From positions 62,001 to 126,000 of the forward strand of contig NZ_BCXH01000007.1 of the NCBI RefSeq assembly GCF_001895005.1: 64,000 bases of DNA, read 5' to 3'. The first letter of the stretch is position 1. Each line of letters opens with the position of its first letter. Below, one piece after another: positions 54,831-63,997 of the stretch. The notes under the pieces were generated by a model, which saw nothing but the letters and a program-made list of their open reading frames with translations, ran no database searches and was not told where the DNA came from. A program made the position numbers and the translations under genes. This stretch comes from Rhodococcus yunnanensis NBRC 103083 (GTDB taxonomy: Bacteria; Actinomycetota; Actinomycetes; Mycobacteriales; Mycobacteriaceae).

Positions 54831-55817
54831 ATGAAGCCACCCCCTGGATCCAGCTCCGTGAACCCTGAAACTGGCAGATACGAAGCGAATGGCTGCTACT
54901 GGGATGGCGAAACGTGGAAAAGCATAGTAGTACCTCCTGAAACGACCAAGCAAAGTACAAGGCCGTCGGCGAAACAACTTCGCTCCATGCCGGGGATGAA
55001 TGTGACACCGCCTCCAGGGTCGCATGAAATCAACCCCGAGACGGGTCGGTACGAGGCCTCCGATTGCTACTGGGACGGCCAGAATTGGAAGCAGATTGTC
55101 AATCTCGAAATAGCGACCGGCGTCACATCACTGGCGACCAAGCCCCGGCTGATCGCGGCCGCCGTCGCCGTCGCCGCATGTGTGCTCGCGATAGGCATCG
55201 TGATCGGTGTCGTATTCACTCCCAACACTCCAGAACCGGCACAATCCCTTCCGTCGACGACGCGCCACAGCACGCCGGTCACCACAGCTTCGTTGAGTCC
55301 AGCCGAGCTCGAGGCAGCAAGTGCATCCGCGGCGGCTGCAGCGGCTTCCCAGACGCAAGCTACTGCCGCGGCCCGGGCCAGGGCCGCTGAAGTGGCGTTG
55401 GACCAGAACCGACGAGCAATGGAGGCTCAGCAGGCGGCGGCCGATGCACAAGCCGCAAAGTTCGATCGCAGTACCTACGCGATCCTCAACGAGCGTGACT
55501 ACGGATTGCTTGCCAGGAATCCATCAGCTTCAAAGGGGCAGAAGATTGTCGTGTATGGGTATGTCACACAATTCGATTCGATTACCGGCTCATCCACCTT
55601 TCGCGCAGATACAGCAGCGACGCCAGGTTCGAACTGGTACGACTTCGATCTCAACACAATCGTGAACTTCGATCCGAAAATCGGCGCAAACGTCATTGCG
55701 AAAGACATAGTCGCACTATATGTCGAGGTCAGCGGAACGACCACCTATAAAACAACACTCGGCGCCAACGAGACCGCACCAGTTTTAACTGCGAATGTGA
55801 TCGACGTTGTTGGATAG
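54831..55817 (+). CDS. Membrane protein with two DUF2510-like repeats and Ala-rich coiled coil
   Basis: This 328-aa protein has two N-terminal repeats of about 35 residues, each with PGSxxxNPETGRYEAxxCYWDGxxWK, a Trp/Gly-rich module like DUF2510. A transmembrane helix at about residues 125-148 (AAAVAVAACVLAIGIVIGVVF) follows, then a Thr/Pro linker, an Ala/Gln-rich coiled coil (AAAAAASQTQATAAARARA) and a C-terminal beta-rich domain (VVYGYVTQFDSITG). It is probably anchored in the membrane with the C-terminal domain outside. An AGGAAG precedes the ATG. Confidence 0.75.
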   Translation: MKPPPGSSSVNPETGRYEANGCYWDGETWKSIVVPPETTKQSTRPSAKQLRSMPGMNVTPPPGSHEINPETGRYEASDCYWDGQNWKQIVNLEIATGVTSLATKPRLIAAAVAVAACVLAIGIVIGVVFTPNTPEPAQSLPSTTRHSTPVTTASLSPAELEAASASAAAAAASQTQATAAARARAAEVALDQNRRAMEAQQAAADAQAAKFDRSTYAILNERDYGLLARNPSASKGQKIVVYGYVTQFDSITGSSTFRADTAATPGSNWYDFDLNTIVNFDPKIGANVIAKDIVALYVEVSGTTTYKTTLGANETAPVLTANVIDVVG

Positions 55818-55982
55818 TTCGTCTCCACCCGAAGATACTGGCAGTCCACTGGATTCGAATCGCTGCAACCTGATCCCCGGGAGGTTCAACTCCGGTCGTT
55901 GTACATTGACCGCCTGAAGCGTCATCAGCTTCTGTCCTGGTGAACCCGGACCGAGAGTCGGGCCTTCGACCTCGTCCACCAT
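55785..55982 (-). CDS. Possible small ORF
   Basis: A 65-codon minus-strand frame from ATG 55982 (EGPTLGPGSPGQKLMTLQAV, GIRLQRFESSGLPVSSGGDE) has fair composition. It overlaps the 3' end of the plus gene by 33 bases. There is no family match in memory and it may be a gene remnant. Confidence 0.25.
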   Translation of the reverse strand: MVDEVEGPTLGPGSPGQKLMTLQAVNVQRPELNLPGIRLQRFESSGLPVSSGGDELSNNVDHIRS

Positions 55983-56252
55983 CGTAGGCCGGATACGACC
56001 CGGCCAGGGCAAGGGGGATCATGTCGATGGAACTTCGTGCAATCCAGACGTGATGCGGGACGGAAACAAGGGGCCTTCGGACCCAGCCCGATATTTCATT
56101 CGCATGAATGAATTCCGGAGTTCAACAAGGACTTCACCTAGGAAGATGAGACAGCCAGCTGTACTGAGCACTGGACCGTAGAAAAGTCTCGGGCATAGTG
56201 AACACCGAGGCGTTCCGCGCCGAATCCATCGCCGCAGAGGAGCGCCGAACGA
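55818..56252. other. Intergenic with a second short dyad
   Basis: Apart from the doubtful small minus ORF, nothing coding is seen in these 435 bases. The dyad at 56095-56112 lies 140 bp upstream of the hydrolase start. Confidence 0.4.
56095..56112. promoter_or_regulatory. Second TTCATTC/GAATGAA dyad
   Basis: TTCATTC and GAATGAA flank GCAT (7-bp arms). The half-site matches that of the 54449-54468 dyad, so the hydrolase and the helicase operon could share a regulator. Two sites in 64 kb are weak evidence. Confidence 0.3.
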
Positions 56253-58097
56253 ATGAGGGTTGTCTTTTTACATGGTCTCGGCGACGGGGATCCCGAACTC
56301 GGCTGGCTGGACGGCCTCAACAGTGGACTGACATCGGCCGGCTTTCCCTCGATCGATCGGGACAGCGTAATCGCCCCTCGATATCGCTCTCATTTCGAGA
56401 CGGCTGGGATTTCGGCGAAGGTCCCTCCGGTCACATACAAGCCCAAAGACGATTCCGATGCGCGCCTCGCCTTCGAGCGTCGCCAAGCCGCAGTTCAGAG
56501 GTTTCTGGGATACGAGGCAGGGGTTGGAACGTTCGGCTATGCCCGGGTTCCCGACGCGCCCGTCACCTTCGTCCAGAATGCCGTCATCAATTCTGTACCC
56601 CTACTTGATCTCCCGCATGTCAAGCGGTACATGCTGGACGAGGGTCTGCGCGGCGCAATACTGAAATATGTCCTGGACCACCTTCCTGCCACCGGCGAGA
56701 TCATCCTTATCGCGCACAGTCTCGGCAGTGTCGTGGCGATCGATCTTCTGGACAATCTCCACCCCGGCTTGCACGTCCGACGGTTCGTAACCATCGGCAG
56801 TCCGGCCAGTGCGAAAGCACTCCATGTCAATAGCGACCGCCTCTTGAAGCGCTTTCCGTACGGACGGGTAGACGATTGGTCGAACTTCCTCGACACGGGC
56901 GATCCGGTGACCGCAGGACGCGGACTCGCGTCCACCTTCCAGGGCGCTCAGGACTTCACCGTCGACATCGGACACAAGCACGACTCCAAGCTATACCTGG
57001 GCCACACCTCGATCGCGAAACTCATTGCTCAGACCCTGTATCCGACCAACTCCGTTGCGTTGCGTGGCGGAGACCTTACTGTGCGCTTGACCGACAACGA
57101 GGCCACGGTTCTGTTGTCCCTGCACTTCGCTCACGCAGTCCAGCGTCACATCAAGGACAAGGATGCAGCGGTACGCTACACGGGCGCATTGACCGCCCAG
57201 CAGGACGAGATAGTAGCCCAGGCCGAGAGGGACGCAGCCATTCGCGGCACCGGCGTCGCCCAGGAGATTGCACAACTCGCCGGTGACAATCTGCCGCGGC
57301 TTCCTCATCGGTGGAAGATGCACGATGCCGTAGGCGAACTCGTCGTTCTAGCACTCACCAATCTGGTCGAACCCTACGAGATCGAGGTCGAGCGCGCGCC
57401 CAGAGAGGCGTTGCCGGACATCGCCGTCGAACTCGGTTTCCAGCGATCTACCGGTACGAAGATCGGCAACTCGATCGAAGAGGTACAAACCCACATCGGC
57501 CGGAAGAGCGGCGTGCCGTGGGGTCGTGTGCTCACCGCTGCGGCAGGCGTCGCCATCATCGCAGCAGGACCTGTCGGACTTGCATTGGCAGCGCCAGTCG
57601 GAGTATTCGGCGCGGCAGCGTTGACTGGCGGACTCGCGGCGCTCGGGCCAGGCGGGATGGTGGGCGGGTTGGCGATGCTGGGCGGATTGGCAGGTACCGG
57701 TGCGGCAGTGACGACCTCCGCTGCCACCTTGAGTGGAGGGCCGGTCGAGCCTGTGGCCGACTCCAACGCGCTGGTACTCAGAGTGGCCGCGGAATACGCA
57801 CGCAAGTCGCTCGATCTACCGTACGACAAAGGCCTCTGGTACAGCATCACCGAGTTGGAGTCGCAACTGTCGGCGCGCATCAACCGGCTTGCCGTGTACA
57901 GCGATCCCAAGTCATCCAAGCTGGAGACCCTGAGAGTCGGTCAGCGCACAGTGGCTCTACTGATGGACTTCATGCTCGAAAAGGAGCTCGGACCCACCGA
58001 ATTCAGCTCGGCGGAAGGCGACACTGATCGTGCCATCGAGAAAGCGTTGAGAACGATGGACGAGAACGCTCGCATGGCGGCATGGAACAGGGACTAA
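56253..58097 (+). CDS. Alpha/beta hydrolase with hydrophobic C-terminal region
   Basis: The 614-aa protein opens MRVVFLHGLGDG, the first strand and oxyanion loop of alpha/beta hydrolases. The nucleophile elbow AHSLGS near residue 155 has Ser as catalytic residue, an Asp candidate is in DTGDPVT near 215, and a His candidate in GHKHD or LGHTS near 240-250. Residues about 425-500 are Gly/Ala-rich and hydrophobic (AAAGVAIIAAGPVGLALAAP), likely inserted in membranes; a helical domain closes the protein. The pairing of a lipase-like domain with membrane segments could attack phage- or self-membranes, but this is inference. No partner gene is coupled. Confidence 0.75.
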   Translation: MRVVFLHGLGDGDPELGWLDGLNSGLTSAGFPSIDRDSVIAPRYRSHFETAGISAKVPPVTYKPKDDSDARLAFERRQAAVQRFLGYEAGVGTFGYARVPDAPVTFVQNAVINSVPLLDLPHVKRYMLDEGLRGAILKYVLDHLPATGEIILIAHSLGSVVAIDLLDNLHPGLHVRRFVTIGSPASAKALHVNSDRLLKRFPYGRVDDWSNFLDTGDPVTAGRGLASTFQGAQDFTVDIGHKHDSKLYLGHTSIAKLIAQTLYPTNSVALRGGDLTVRLTDNEATVLLSLHFAHAVQRHIKDKDAAVRYTGALTAQQDEIVAQAERDAAIRGTGVAQEIAQLAGDNLPRLPHRWKMHDAVGELVVLALTNLVEPYEIEVERAPREALPDIAVELGFQRSTGTKIGNSIEEVQTHIGRKSGVPWGRVLTAAAGVAIIAAGPVGLALAAPVGVFGAAALTGGLAALGPGGMVGGLAMLGGLAGTGAAVTTSAATLSGGPVEPVADSNALVLRVAAEYARKSLDLPYDKGLWYSITELESQLSARINRLAVYSDPKSSKLETLRVGQRTVALLMDFMLEKELGPTEFSSAEGDTDRAIEKALRTMDENARMAAWNRD

Positions 58098-58490
58098 TGC
58101 GAGTCAGTCCGGAATAGCGGGCATCACGATGACTGATCCATCGTCATTTCGGACGATTTCGATTCGAAGACGAAGTCACGGTTTCTCAGGATCCAGCTGA
58201 GCATGCCCGATCGCCTGCTGCCACCGCCATGAACGAGAGGGGTGCGGCAACGGTCACGGCACCACTGGCTCACCTTCTTGTGTTTGGTATGCGATCGGCA
58301 AAGATCGACACGGACGGAACAGAACCGTCATCTACTGCGTCCAAGCAGTTGAGGCCTACTTCGACGTTGCAAAGGGATCGTATGGAAGACCTGGAAGTCG
58401 CGATTGACCGACTCACCGACACAAGCCAGGAACGACTGCGCCGCGCCTACTGACACGTCAGGTGCGACCTGCAACACCGGAGGAGATCCC
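58098..58490. other. Intergenic, nothing recognised
   Basis: A 74-codon plus-strand frame at 58229-58453 has no recognisable start site or family. No other coding sequence is seen. Confidence 0.4.
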
Positions 58491-58895
58491 ATGACCGATG
58501 GGACTCTGGAATCCCTACTCACAGAAACGCGGTCAGCAGACTGGGCTACGCGAGAACAAGCCTGCACGGCGGTGGGTGATCTGCTGCCCAATGCCACAAT
58601 CGAACTGCGTCTTGTGGAAATGCTGCGCGACGACAACCTCGCAGTTCAATCGGCGGCGGCAGAAGTGCTGGTCACTCGTGGGGGTGGACACGGACTGGAG
58701 GCGGTGCTACGCGATCTCGGCGAACGCGCGGAAGACCCCGATTCCGACTACATCGCGTACCTTCTGCAGGAATTCCAAGGCCTGCGGGACATGCCAATTC
58801 TTCCACAAGGCCGGGCGATAGTGGCCGAAGGTGCCGACAAGTCGGTGAGCGATGGCCTCGCCGGATTGGAGCAGCTATTCGGTCGCGACACATGA
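58491..58895 (+). CDS. Small HEAT-like helical protein
   Basis: ATG 58491, with GGAGGAG 7 bases upstream, gives a 134-aa protein with two or three HEAT-like helix pairs (ADWATREQACTAVGDLLP, DDNLAVQSAAAEVL). It may be an adaptor or immunity-type protein. No exact family is recognised, and there is no coupled neighbour. Confidence 0.65.
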   Translation: MTDGTLESLLTETRSADWATREQACTAVGDLLPNATIELRLVEMLRDDNLAVQSAAAEVLVTRGGGHGLEAVLRDLGERAEDPDSDYIAYLLQEFQGLRDMPILPQGRAIVAEGADKSVSDGLAGLEQLFGRDT

Positions 58896-59066
58896 GCCCG
58901 CCCTGCGACGGTCACCAATCCGCGAGCAGACCGGCCAAATTCTCGCAGCGGTCGCACCGCCATCCATGGAAGCCGGCGTCATCGGGATCGACCACCTCGT
59001 AGGTTTGGATTCAAACCTTGAGAGATGTGCACCTGCGAGATTAAGCAGATCGCGTGCGACATGTCA

Positions 59067-60545
59067 TCACGGTCTCGGCGCTTGTTGCGGCCACGAAACT
59101 GGCTTACCTCCCAACGGTTTCGGCCATCCGGGCCAGAGAGCACGGAAGCTGCGTGGCGTCGCCACATTCTCGGCGGCCGCGTACCACTCCTCAGCAGTCA
59201 GACTGAGCGCTCGGGTTGGGCGTTCGAGAGCTCGACGCGGACCCCTGAGTACATAGACTGCGCCGGCCGCGCAACCCAGCATCAGCGCTCCCCAATACGC
59301 GGATACACCCACGTCCCACGCCAACCCCACAAACCCGCATATGATTGTGGCGACGAGGATCGCCGCAACCATTCTGCTACGCAGTTGTATTCGTTGAAAC
59401 CCACTGAGATGAAGCTGTGTTCGATGCAACTGAACACACCGGTTGTAGTCGGCCTGCAAACGAACGTGAGCTGCACTCATCACTTCGAATTCCTTCAACA
59501 CCCGACGATGGATGTCACCGTCCACCACGTCACGTTTCTTCGCGTGCAGTGCCGGAGACTCCTTCGACGCTCGCTTGCTCTGTTCATGCTTCTTTCTGAG
59601 GGCCGCGGGTCGTGCGCACAGGACATTGCCGGCGCCGGTCGGAGTAACAAATGATGCGGCTGCAGCACGGTCTGCCAGAGTCATGTCTTTTGCATGCCCA
59701 ATCGCGGTGAAGACCGGCACTGGAGACCGAAGAATCGCCGTTGCAAGCACCAGGTCGTGGAACGGTGACAATGCCGTCAACCTACCCCCACCTCGCGCGA
59801 CCACTATGAGGTCAGCATCCGAATTCGCATGTCTCGCGATGGCCTTCACCAACGATTCAGCAGCGCCCCTTCCCTCGACACGCACATCGTTGTCCTCGAC
59901 ATAGCTGAAGTCACGGCAGGTATCGAGTTGACGAAGAAGGTCGTCTGCGCCGAACGATCCCCGCGAGGCGATGACGACGATCTTCGAAAGGGTGTCCGGC
60001 CACGGAATGTCGATGGCTGAATATCTCACGTGATGCTCGAGGTTGCTCGACATTCGATGTCGGCTTGCGCCCATGCGCGCAAGCTCCTCCCGCCGTGCCT
60101 CGTCGGCGCGCGAGAGATTGCCAACTTTCGCGAATTTCGGGCCCACTCGGTTGACGTCGAGAAATAGCTTTCCGGACAGCGGGTCCAGGCGAAGTGACCC
60201 TTCGACGGTCACTTCATGCCCTATCGAAATGTGGGTTTCCAAAGAACTGGCACACTGATTTTCGAGATAGTTGGAGATGCGCCTGGCCTGCTTGGGGTGT
60301 ATTCGGGCCTCGACCGCGCCGGTGCCTGTGTGTTGGTCGGTGCAGAGCGTGAACCGGTACCCTCGACCAGCCTCGTACACATTCCTGCACTCTCCCCGGA
60401 CGACTGTTCTCGAACTGAGAATGTTCGCGGCTGCAGACGATACCACTGTGGTCGGGTCGACGGCGGGACGCCCTAGAATGCCAGCATTCTCCTCGTGCAA
60501 GCGTGCAAGTGTTCGTACGTAGTCGTGTTTGATCCGACTTTCCAT
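59067..60545 (-). CDS. Exonuclease VII large-subunit-like protein with C-terminal membrane anchor
   Basis: From ATG 60545 this is a 492-aa protein. Its middle part has the signature of XseA: KIVVIASRGS, ADLIVVARGGG (the glycine-rich catalytic region), PVFTAIGHAKDMTLADRAA and ASFVTPTGA. An OB-like N-domain precedes it, as in XseA. After a coiled, basic segment, it has two transmembrane helices near residues 400-445 (AAILVATIICGFVGLAW), which normal XseA lacks. No xseB is adjacent. It is therefore a membrane-tethered ExoVII relative, perhaps a defence nuclease acting on DNA entering the cell. The function is inferred. Confidence 0.75.
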   Translation of the reverse strand: MESRIKHDYVRTLARLHEENAGILGRPAVDPTTVVSSAAANILSSRTVVRGECRNVYEAGRGYRFTLCTDQHTGTGAVEARIHPKQARRISNYLENQCASSLETHISIGHEVTVEGSLRLDPLSGKLFLDVNRVGPKFAKVGNLSRADEARREELARMGASRHRMSSNLEHHVRYSAIDIPWPDTLSKIVVIASRGSFGADDLLRQLDTCRDFSYVEDNDVRVEGRGAAESLVKAIARHANSDADLIVVARGGGRLTALSPFHDLVLATAILRSPVPVFTAIGHAKDMTLADRAAAASFVTPTGAGNVLCARPAALRKKHEQSKRASKESPALHAKKRDVVDGDIHRRVLKEFEVMSAAHVRLQADYNRCVQLHRTQLHLSGFQRIQLRSRMVAAILVATIICGFVGLAWDVGVSAYWGALMLGCAAGAVYVLRGPRRALERPTRALSLTAEEWYAAAENVATPRSFRALWPGWPKPLGGKPVSWPQQAPRP

Positions 60546-60740
60546 CAAGTGCTACCCCCCGGTTGCCGTCTTTCCGGAAAACTTAGCCGAAGCCTCTGAC
60601 AGGTTGTTCGCTTGGGCGACGGGTGTGGCCGGACATGAGTTCTGCGGGCCAATCACCTGGCCACCCGCGACCGAAGTAGATGACATTGAAGAAACATTTT
60701 CAGCTTTGTTCGGTATCGAACAACACAGCCACCGCCTAGC

Positions 60741-60887
60741 TCACTCCCCTCGCGTCCGGCGGCGATCTGCCTCGGACAAGCCACGGGCCGGAGGCGCTCC
60801 GAAAATCTGCGCCCACGTACGACCCTGGTAGCTCGCCACCGAATCGAAGGCGGCCGTGACGCCGACCGTCGTCGACAGGTAGGTCAT
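60741..60887 (-). CDS. Possible C-terminal fragment or small ORF
   Basis: A minus-strand frame with good codon bias (YLSTTVGVTAAFDSVASYQG, TWAQIFGAPPARG) ends at 60741. The ATG at 60887 gives 48 aa; upstream, the same frame continues to the CATG shared with the HD gene start at 61033. It could be a short gene or the end of a lost larger one. Confidence 0.3.
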   Translation of the reverse strand: MTYLSTTVGVTAAFDSVASYQGRTWAQIFGAPPARGLSEADRRRTRGE

Positions 60888-61032
60888 CGAGTTGTCCCTC
60901 GCGAACCCGAGGTCAGCACCGACCTCTACCGGATCCGAGGAACACGAAGTCCCACTCCCATCCGCTACAGTCAGTTGTATCGTGCCGAGCCACCAGGCCG
61001 CCCACTCCCCCTCGATCTTCAGGAGGACACCC

Positions 61033-61823
61033 ATGACTATTTCCGACACGAGCACGATCATCGGCAACGGATTCCGGAACGCGGAACTACGCGACCTGGA
61101 CGCCGCTAGCCTGGCACTCGCCGTGGAGCAGACGACCGGCGTCGACCAGAAGTTGCACGACGCACTGTCGCTTGCAGCACTGGCCCACCGACACCAGACC
61201 AGACCGGGCCGAAACGGCACCCTCGATCCATACATCACGCATCCGCTTCGAAACACGCTGCGGCTGGTCGGCTTCGGCTGCTCGGATACCACGGTACTGG
61301 CTGCGACTGCTCTGCATGACACGGTCGAAGACCAACCCGAACAACTCGTAGCGCTCCTCGGAGGAGACACATCGGCACCTGTCCGCGACGAGGCGCTACG
61401 GCAATTCGCGAGTCATTTCGGAGGGGCCGTCGCGTAGATCGTCGACGCAGTGAGCAACCCACCGAAGCCCGCGAACCTCAGCCCGGCGGAGAAGAACAAG
61501 CGCTACGCCGCGCACGGGACCGCAACGATCACCGATCCAGGGGTGTTTCTGGCGAAGGTGTCGGACTTCCTCGACAACGCCGGCAGCCTCGGTGATCTGC
61601 GCGACGCCGACAAGCGTAACCGGCTGCGAGGCAAATACGTGCCCCTCGTGCCCGCCTTCGCCGCCGCAGCCGATCGACACTAAACACCCGCCGCCTGACC
61701 GCGGACGGACATCACCGCCTGGTGGCGGAGTTACGCACCCTCGCAGACGATCTCGGATCCACTGATTGGGCGCAACGCTCACCGAGGGACAAGAAGGCCT
61801 ACGTCCATCAACCCACAAGTTGA
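61033..61823 (+). pseudogene. HD-domain (RelA/SpoT-like hydrolase) gene with internal stop
   Basis: ATG 61033, with AGGAGG 8 bases upstream, starts an HD-domain protein with LAALAHRHQTRPG, PYITHPLRNT and the metal-binding ATALHDTVED. These are the features of HD hydrolases of the ppGpp (RelA/SpoT/MESH) type. A TAG at 61435 stops it after FGGAVA, but the same frame resumes at once (IVDAVSNPP, NKRYAAHG, VFLAKVSDFLDN) to a TAA at 61681. One more frame change carries recognisable sequence (GHHRLVAELRTLADDL) to 61823. A single nonsense change plus a frameshift inactivated it, unless TAG is read through. Confidence 0.7.
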
Positions 61824-61830
61824 TGTGCAC

Positions 61831-62274
61831 TCAGGTTTTCCACGGAGGGTAATTGCCACTTCCCTGTTTCAATGGGTCCGACTCCCATGGATTCCCGTAC
61901 AAGTCATAGGGATTGCCCAACAATGCGAGATGGGCAAGTCCCGCCGCGGTGATATCTGCACGAAAGACCTCCGTGAGCGAAAGCTCTCTGTCCGTCGCGT
62001 TCAGGACGCCGGGTTCGCCAAGGTACCCGTGAGCAATCCTCTCCATGGCTACGTCGTCGCCGACGTCCCACGGCTCCCAAGTCTTGGTTGTCATCGACCA
62101 TCCACCGAATCGGAGGTACCCGTGCTCGGCCAGACCCGAGATGACATCGAGAACCGTGTCTCGCAGAAATTCGGTAGGCGAGATGCTGCGAATAAAGTAC
62201 GCGAACTCCCCCACCGACATCCAGTCGTCGGCCATCGCGGAGAGCAGAAAGTGGTCCAGTCGCTTGTCGCTCAT
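61831..62274 (-). CDS. Candidate immunity protein
   Basis: The 147-aa acidic, helical protein (LDHFLLSAMADDWMSVGEF, AGLAHLALLGNPYDLYGNPW) starts at ATG 62274, overlapping the toxin stop as ATGA. Such coupling right after a type VII toxin is typical of the cognate immunity gene, though no family is recognised from memory. Confidence 0.65.
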   Translation of the reverse strand: MSDKRLDHFLLSAMADDWMSVGEFAYFIRSISPTEFLRDTVLDVISGLAEHGYLRFGGWSMTTKTWEPWDVGDDVAMERIAHGYLGEPGVLNATDRELSLTEVFRADITAAGLAHLALLGNPYDLYGNPWESDPLKQGSGNYPPWKT

Positions 62275-63233
62275 GCTGTGTGCACCTTTTCCTTGTCTCC
62301 GCTTGGGTAGTTTATGTCCATCGTCGGTCCGCCCGACCTGCTGCTCTCGCGCAATCTGACCTGAGTGCCGTCGGGAAGCTCAACCACCTGACCGGGGTAT
62401 CTGGCGTCCTCCACAACCCGCCCCTCTGCCGTCAAGGTATCCCACAGGTCTCTGAGCTGTTGCTCGTTCTCGACCTGCCGAATCGGGGGATTTCGACCAG
62501 GTGACGTCGAATCCCCGATGCAGTCCTTGACACTGTTTTCGTCGACCGGTCCAGCGTCTTCGAAGAACGAACGCGGGATAGCACTGTCGATCGTGTCCCA
62601 CGCGTCGACGCCGAACTCGTCGACGAGCGCAAACAGAATCGCACCTATCGACACGACGCCTGCAGCGATAAGCGCTGAGACTGCGGCATCGACGACGAGA
62701 GCCAACCCGATCGCTAGCGGGAGGAATGCCCGCGTGTCCTGCCCTGACTCGAAGCCTTCCAAAGCCCGCGCTACCGAGCGGGCAGCCTCGACATCGCACC
62801 GGTTCAACTCGACCACGCGGTGCTCGACTTCGCGACGATGGCGGTCTAGTAGTACTGGAGTTACAGCATCTCCTGAGATCGACCAGCTCTCGTCGACCAC
62901 ACATCCATCCGCCTCTGCAAGCATGACAGCTTGCGCCAGTTCGTCGCGCTTGGCCGTCAACCTCTGGATCTCGCGGAGTACGACCGACTGCAACGATCGC
63001 GTTGCACCCGCGGTCTGCTCAATTCGCTTGGATTCGGCATCGGCGCAGCTCAGGGCAGAAGATTGTGCATCACCCCTCCACCCGCCGGACTCATGGAGCG
63101 ACTCGAGCGCCGTCCGCGGACCGGTTCCGCGTTTGTCCAGAACATCAGCCTGCTCGCGAAGTTCGCCGGCCTCGACTGCGACCGCTTCCGGTGCCCAACC
63201 GAGGATCACACTCTTGCCGAGGGTGCTCCTCAC
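62271..63233 (-). CDS. WXG-type secreted polymorphic toxin
   Basis: A GTG at 63233 that overlaps the upstream stop (GTGA) gives a 320-aa protein. It has an N-terminal ESX-like hairpin with a WxG-like turn (GGWRGDAQSSA), a middle helical part with a hydrophobic stretch (AIGLALVVDAAVSALIAAGVVSIG), and a C-terminal toxin module (NEQQLRDLWDTL, GQVVELPDGTQVRLRESSRSGG, MDINYPSG). The last pattern is common at the ends of actinobacterial polymorphic toxins; the activity is not known to me. It is followed by a coupled immunity candidate. Confidence 0.75.
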   Translation of the reverse strand: MRSTLGKSVILGWAPEAVAVEAGELREQADVLDKRGTGPRTALESLHESGGWRGDAQSSALSCADAESKRIEQTAGATRSLQSVVLREIQRLTAKRDELAQAVMLAEADGCVVDESWSISGDAVTPVLLDRHRREVEHRVVELNRCDVEAARSVARALEGFESGQDTRAFLPLAIGLALVVDAAVSALIAAGVVSIGAILFALVDEFGVDAWDTIDSAIPRSFFEDAGPVDENSVKDCIGDSTSPGRNPPIRQVENEQQLRDLWDTLTAEGRVVEDARYPGQVVELPDGTQVRLRESSRSGGPTMDINYPSGDKEKVHTA

Positions 63234-63340
63234 TCGTAGGGCTCCCGGAAGTCTCTGCCGAGATGTACGTATTCGTCTGCAGCCCACTCCGCGAGTTCAG
63301 CACCGTTGATGCCGCCGGGTCGGTGGTGACCAGGTCCCAG
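63230..63340 (-). pseudogene. 3' end of a WXG-operon gene upstream of the toxin
   Basis: The frame ending in the GTGA overlap reads AELAEWAADEYVHLGRDFREPYE, plausible protein sequence. Further upstream the sense moves to another frame (AVRDGIWDLVTTDP), so a frameshift or junction interrupts it. It may have been the WXG100 or SAV_915-type partner of the toxin. Confidence 0.3.
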
Positions 63341-63526
63341 ATTCCGTCTCGAACTGCGCGGCTGGCTCCGTGGCACCAACGCCCGAGGCAACCACACCAG
63401 CGTCTGCACCGCCGAAGACCCAGTCCCCGAAACTCCGACGGTGTCTTGACCGACTCACCCCTGGGTGTAACGAGCAACATTGCGACAGCGATCGATCGAC
63501 CATCACCGGCCGAAGGAAGGACCTCA

Positions 63527-63997
63527 ATGTCCACGCTCGCATCTTCTCCGCTAAAGAATGCATGTCGCGCCGCCGTAGTGGGACTCGCGGCCGTCGGAAC
63601 AATGCTGGCGTCGACGACCGTCGCTGACGCCAGTACTGCTAATCTCACGCCCATCGTCACGCTGGGCCACGGCCTGTCCTCCGATCAGATCGCGCCGTGC
63701 ATCGGATACATCGACGTTCAAGCCGCGTCCGACTACCCCGCCCCCTATCCGCCCAACTACGTCCGATTCACAACGCATTTCATCGGCATCGCTCAGGCCT
63801 GCTCCGTCAGCGGAACGATCGAGTGGCGCAACCTCGACACCGGCGAGTCGGGAAGCAGACAATGGGCGGTCAGCGGCTGGGACGGTCCGAGCGCTCCGAC
63901 GTTCGCGTCAATCGAACCCGGCGCTGGCCGAGTGAGCCTGAACATCACCACAACCATGCCGCACATCCCAGGGCGCGGGCAGTTCACCGCAGCGTGA
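63527..63997 (+). CDS. Small secreted protein
   Basis: ATG 63527, after GAAGGAAGG, gives a 156-aa protein. A signal peptide (KNACRAAVVGLAAVGTMLA, ending around VADA) is followed by a beta-rich mature domain with two cysteines (QIAPCIGYI, AQACSVSGT) and a region on row-like strands (GTIEWRNLDTGESG). No family is recognised. It stops at 63997, just inside the right edge. Confidence 0.7.
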   Translation: MSTLASSPLKNACRAAVVGLAAVGTMLASTTVADASTANLTPIVTLGHGLSSDQIAPCIGYIDVQAASDYPAPYPPNYVRFTTHFIGIAQACSVSGTIEWRNLDTGESGSRQWAVSGWDGPSAPTFASIEPGAGRVSLNITTTMPHIPGRGQFTAA

